A stretch of 7,892 nt of DNA from an uncultured Desulfotignum sp. (GTDB lineage: Bacteria > Desulfobacterota > Desulfobacteria > Desulfobacterales > Desulfobacteraceae), in contig CALGAJ010000158.1 of NCBI GenBank assembly GCA_937951975.1, positions 1 to 7,892 of the forward strand. Direction: 5' to 3'. The position numbers and the translations under genes are program-made. Below the pieces are notes generated by a model that was not told where the DNA came from, made no database searches, and saw only the letters and a program-made list of their open reading frames with translations. Positions 6,186 to 7,892 of the stretch are shown one piece after another. Every line of letters begins with the position of its first letter. Positions within the stretch are counted from its first letter, which is position 1.

Positions 6186-7892
6186 AGAGGATGATCCGGT
6201 CTTCTGACCGCCGGAAGACCATTTCTGCAGGGCCAGGGCGATCAGCAGCAGAATGAGCCCCGCCGCTTCCGTCCAATAGGAGGTCCACAGCAGCCCGGCC
6301 GCCGCCAGCCAGAACAGCCCGGTTTCCAGACCGGTGGCCGCCCGGAAGCAGAACCGTTCCAGGGCCGAGGCAAACGCCACCAGGCCCAGGGTGGTGGTGA
6401 TCATGGTCAAAACCACTTCCCAGTGCAGCAGTTCATAATTGTCCCCCATCCCTAGAAGCGGTCTGTATGCCATAACCAGGGGGATAATGTAAAGCCCTTT
6501 TGCCAGTTTCCAGGAAGCGAATGCCGTGCGCATGGGGCTGGCCTTTGCAATGGCTGCCCCGGCAAAGCTGGCCAGGCTCACCGGCGGGGTGACATTGGAG
6601 TCCTGGGAATACCAGAACACGATCATGTGGGCCACCAGCACGGGCACGCCCATGTCCATGAGGGCCGGTCCGGCCAGGGTGGCCAGGACAATATAACTGG
6701 CCGTGACCGGCAGCCCCATGCCCAGTACCAGCGAGGCAACGGCAATGAGCAGGATGGCCAGGGTCTTGATGCCGAAACTCAATTCCATCACCAGGCTGGA
6801 GAATTTCAGTCCCATGCCCGTCAGGCTGACCATGCCCACAATGATACCGGCGGCGGCGCAGGCCACCGACACCATGACCGCATTTTTAGCCCCGTTTTCC
6901 AGGGCCTTGATCAGCAGTCCCCCCTCTTTGGCCGCAAATCCCGGCAGGGAGATGCGCGTTTCCTTTGCGATAACCCACCGGATGAAATTCACCAGAATAC
7001 TGATGCCCAGAGTGCTGACAACGGCAATGAACCCGGCCATCATGGGTGAATAATTGGAAACCAGCACATAGATCAGAATCAGCACCGGGATGATGAAATG
7101 CAGCCCGTTTTTGATCACCTTAGTGATTTTCGGCAGGGTTTCCTTAGGCTGTCCCTTCAGCCCGAATTTTCTGGCTTCATAGTGAACAAACACCAGCACG
7201 GTGACATAGTACATAATGGCCGGCACCAGGGCCACCTTGATAATGGTCAGATAGCTGGTGTTGGTGAACTCAGCCATGAGAAACGCGCCGGCCCCCATGA
7301 TGGGCGGCATGAGCTGTCCGCCTGTGGAGGCGGCCGCCTCGATGGCCCCGGCCATATGGGGCCGGTACCCCACTTTTTTCATCATGGGGATGGTAAACGA
7401 CCCGGTAGCCGCCACATTGCCCACGGCTGATCCGGACACGGATCCCATGAATCCGGAAGCCACCACCGACGCTTTTGCAGGACCGCCGGAAAACCGGCCG
7501 GTGAGGGCATAGGCCATGTCAATGAAAAACGCACCCCCGCCCGTGGTTTCCAGAATCGCACCAAACAGCACGAACACGAACACAAACGTGGCGGCCACAC
7601 CAATGGGCAGGCCGAAAATCCCTTCCGTGGTCAGCCACAAAGTGGTGGCGATCCGTTCGACACTGTATCCCTTGTGGATGATCAGCTCGGGCATATACGG
7701 CCCGAACATGGCATAAACAATGCTCAACGCACAGATACCGGTCATGAAGACTCCGATGACCCGGCGGCAGGCTTCCAGCACCAGCACCACCCCCATGATG
7801 CTTACCACCCGGTCCTGAAACAGCCAGTCTCCCTGGCGGTCAAAGATCTCCGACAGATTGCCGCAGATATAATACGTACAGTAGATGGACAG
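6174..7892 (-). CDS. TRAP transporter fused permease (DctQ-DctM / TAXI class), N-terminus cut off by window edge
   Basis: This is an inner-membrane permease of a tripartite ATP-independent periplasmic (TRAP) transporter, which takes up organic acids using an ion gradient and a periplasmic binding protein. The visible part is 572 residues plus a TGA stop, and the frame is open to the right edge, so roughly the first 80-120 residues of a usual 640-700 residue protein are missing. In visible numbering, a short polar stretch (about 10-28) precedes EACRR and a long run of hydrophobic segments. Family signatures seen are GSVSGSAVGNVAATGSF (about 150-166), STGGQLMPP (about 189-197), GMGLPVTASY (about 391-400) and SQDSNVTPPVSLASFAG (about 429-445), the usual DctM-domain motifs of the fused 4TM-12TM family. 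The last ~60 residues form two further hydrophobic segments and a polar tail ending GSSSVIP. An internal GTG at 7808 is not the start, because family-like sequence continues upstream of it. No binding-protein gene is visible; it would be expected beyond the right edge. CoA-transferase genes follow after 56 bp, suggesting it imports the acid they activate. The substrate cannot be told. Confidence 0.93.
   Translation of the reverse strand: MSIYCTYYICGNLSEIFDRQGDWLFQDRVVSIMGVVLVLEACRRVIGVFMTGICALSIVYAMFGPYMPELIIHKGYSVERIATTLWLTTEGIFGLPIGVAATFVFVFVLFGAILETTGGGAFFIDMAYALTGRFSGGPAKASVVASGFMGSVSGSAVGNVAATGSFTIPMMKKVGYRPHMAGAIEAAASTGGQLMPPIMGAGAFLMAEFTNTSYLTIIKVALVPAIMYYVTVLVFVHYEARKFGLKGQPKETLPKITKVIKNGLHFIIPVLILIYVLVSNYSPMMAGFIAVVSTLGISILVNFIRWVIAKETRISLPGFAAKEGGLLIKALENGAKNAVMVSVACAAAGIIVGMVSLTGMGLKFSSLVMELSFGIKTLAILLIAVASLVLGMGLPVTASYIVLATLAGPALMDMGVPVLVAHMIVFWYSQDSNVTPPVSLASFAGAAIAKASPMRTAFASWKLAKGLYIIPLVMAYRPLLGMGDNYELLHWEVVLTMITTTLGLVAFASALERFCFRAATGLETGLFWLAAAGLLWTSYWTEAAGLILLLIALALQKWSSGGQKTGSSSVIP

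Noticed and set aside
6627..7512. Plus-strand frames opposite the TRAP permease (6627-7049, 7098-7430 and others)
   Set aside because: They are His/Gln/Gly-rich low-complexity translations opposite clear membrane-protein motifs on the minus strand, with no independent support.
7806..7808. GTG at 7808 as the start of the TRAP permease
   Set aside because: The frame stays open to the window edge, and upstream residues (a WLFQDR-type stretch before the EACRR segment) fit the conserved part of the family, so this is an internal codon.
1..7892. CRISPR array, tRNA/rRNA genes, insertion sequences or attachment sites
   Set aside because: No regularly spaced repeats, cloverleaf-like sequence, transposase-like frame or flanking direct repeats were seen; nearly all of the window is accounted for by four minus-strand genes.

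Overview
The window looks like a piece of a GC-rich anaerobic bacterial chromosome, most likely a sulfate- or sulfur-reducing Desulfobacterota (Desulfobacterales-type) or similar strict anaerobe. This rests on gene content: a very large fused BadF/BcrA-type acyl-CoA dehydratase activase, a glutaconate-type CoA-transferase and a fused TRAP permease. It also rests on codon use, with strong use of CGG for Arg and CCG/CCC for Pro that makes CCGG very frequent. The taxon is inferred, not proven.

Everything coding lies on the minus strand, so the window reads from right to left. (1) 7892-6174: fused TRAP-type (DctQM/TAXI class) permease, with its N-terminus cut by the window edge. (2) 6117-5140: CoA-transferase subunit A (GctA-like). 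(3) 5137-4361: CoA-transferase subunit B (GctB-like), only 2 nt after subunit A and keeping the catalytic Glu. (4) 4360-4247: a 114-bp spacer with a sharply AT-rich core, a candidate promoter and a short palindrome. (5) 4246 to the left edge: one uninterrupted frame of at least 1415 codons, a giant CoA-enzyme activase. It has two ASKHA ATPase modules, a Cys-rich linker, and two further cysteine-bearing halves related to DUF2229 and 2-hydroxyacyl-CoA dehydratase proteins. Only a few residues appear to be missing at its C-terminus.

Together the genes suggest a catabolic module. A TRAP transporter imports an organic acid, the family I CoA-transferase turns it (or a derived acid) into a CoA thioester, and the ATP-driven iron-sulfur activase supplies low-potential electrons for a radical dehydration or reduction of that thioester. 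The actual substrate cannot be read from this window, and no separate HgdAB- or BcrBC-type catalytic subunits are present. The two most notable observations concern the giant protein. Both ATPase modules keep the cluster-binding Cys pair at an identical 39-residue spacing, as in the HgdC homodimer. The C-terminal 730 residues appear to hold two halves, each with a three-cysteine series, so this chain might carry both activator and electron-accepting or catalytic modules.
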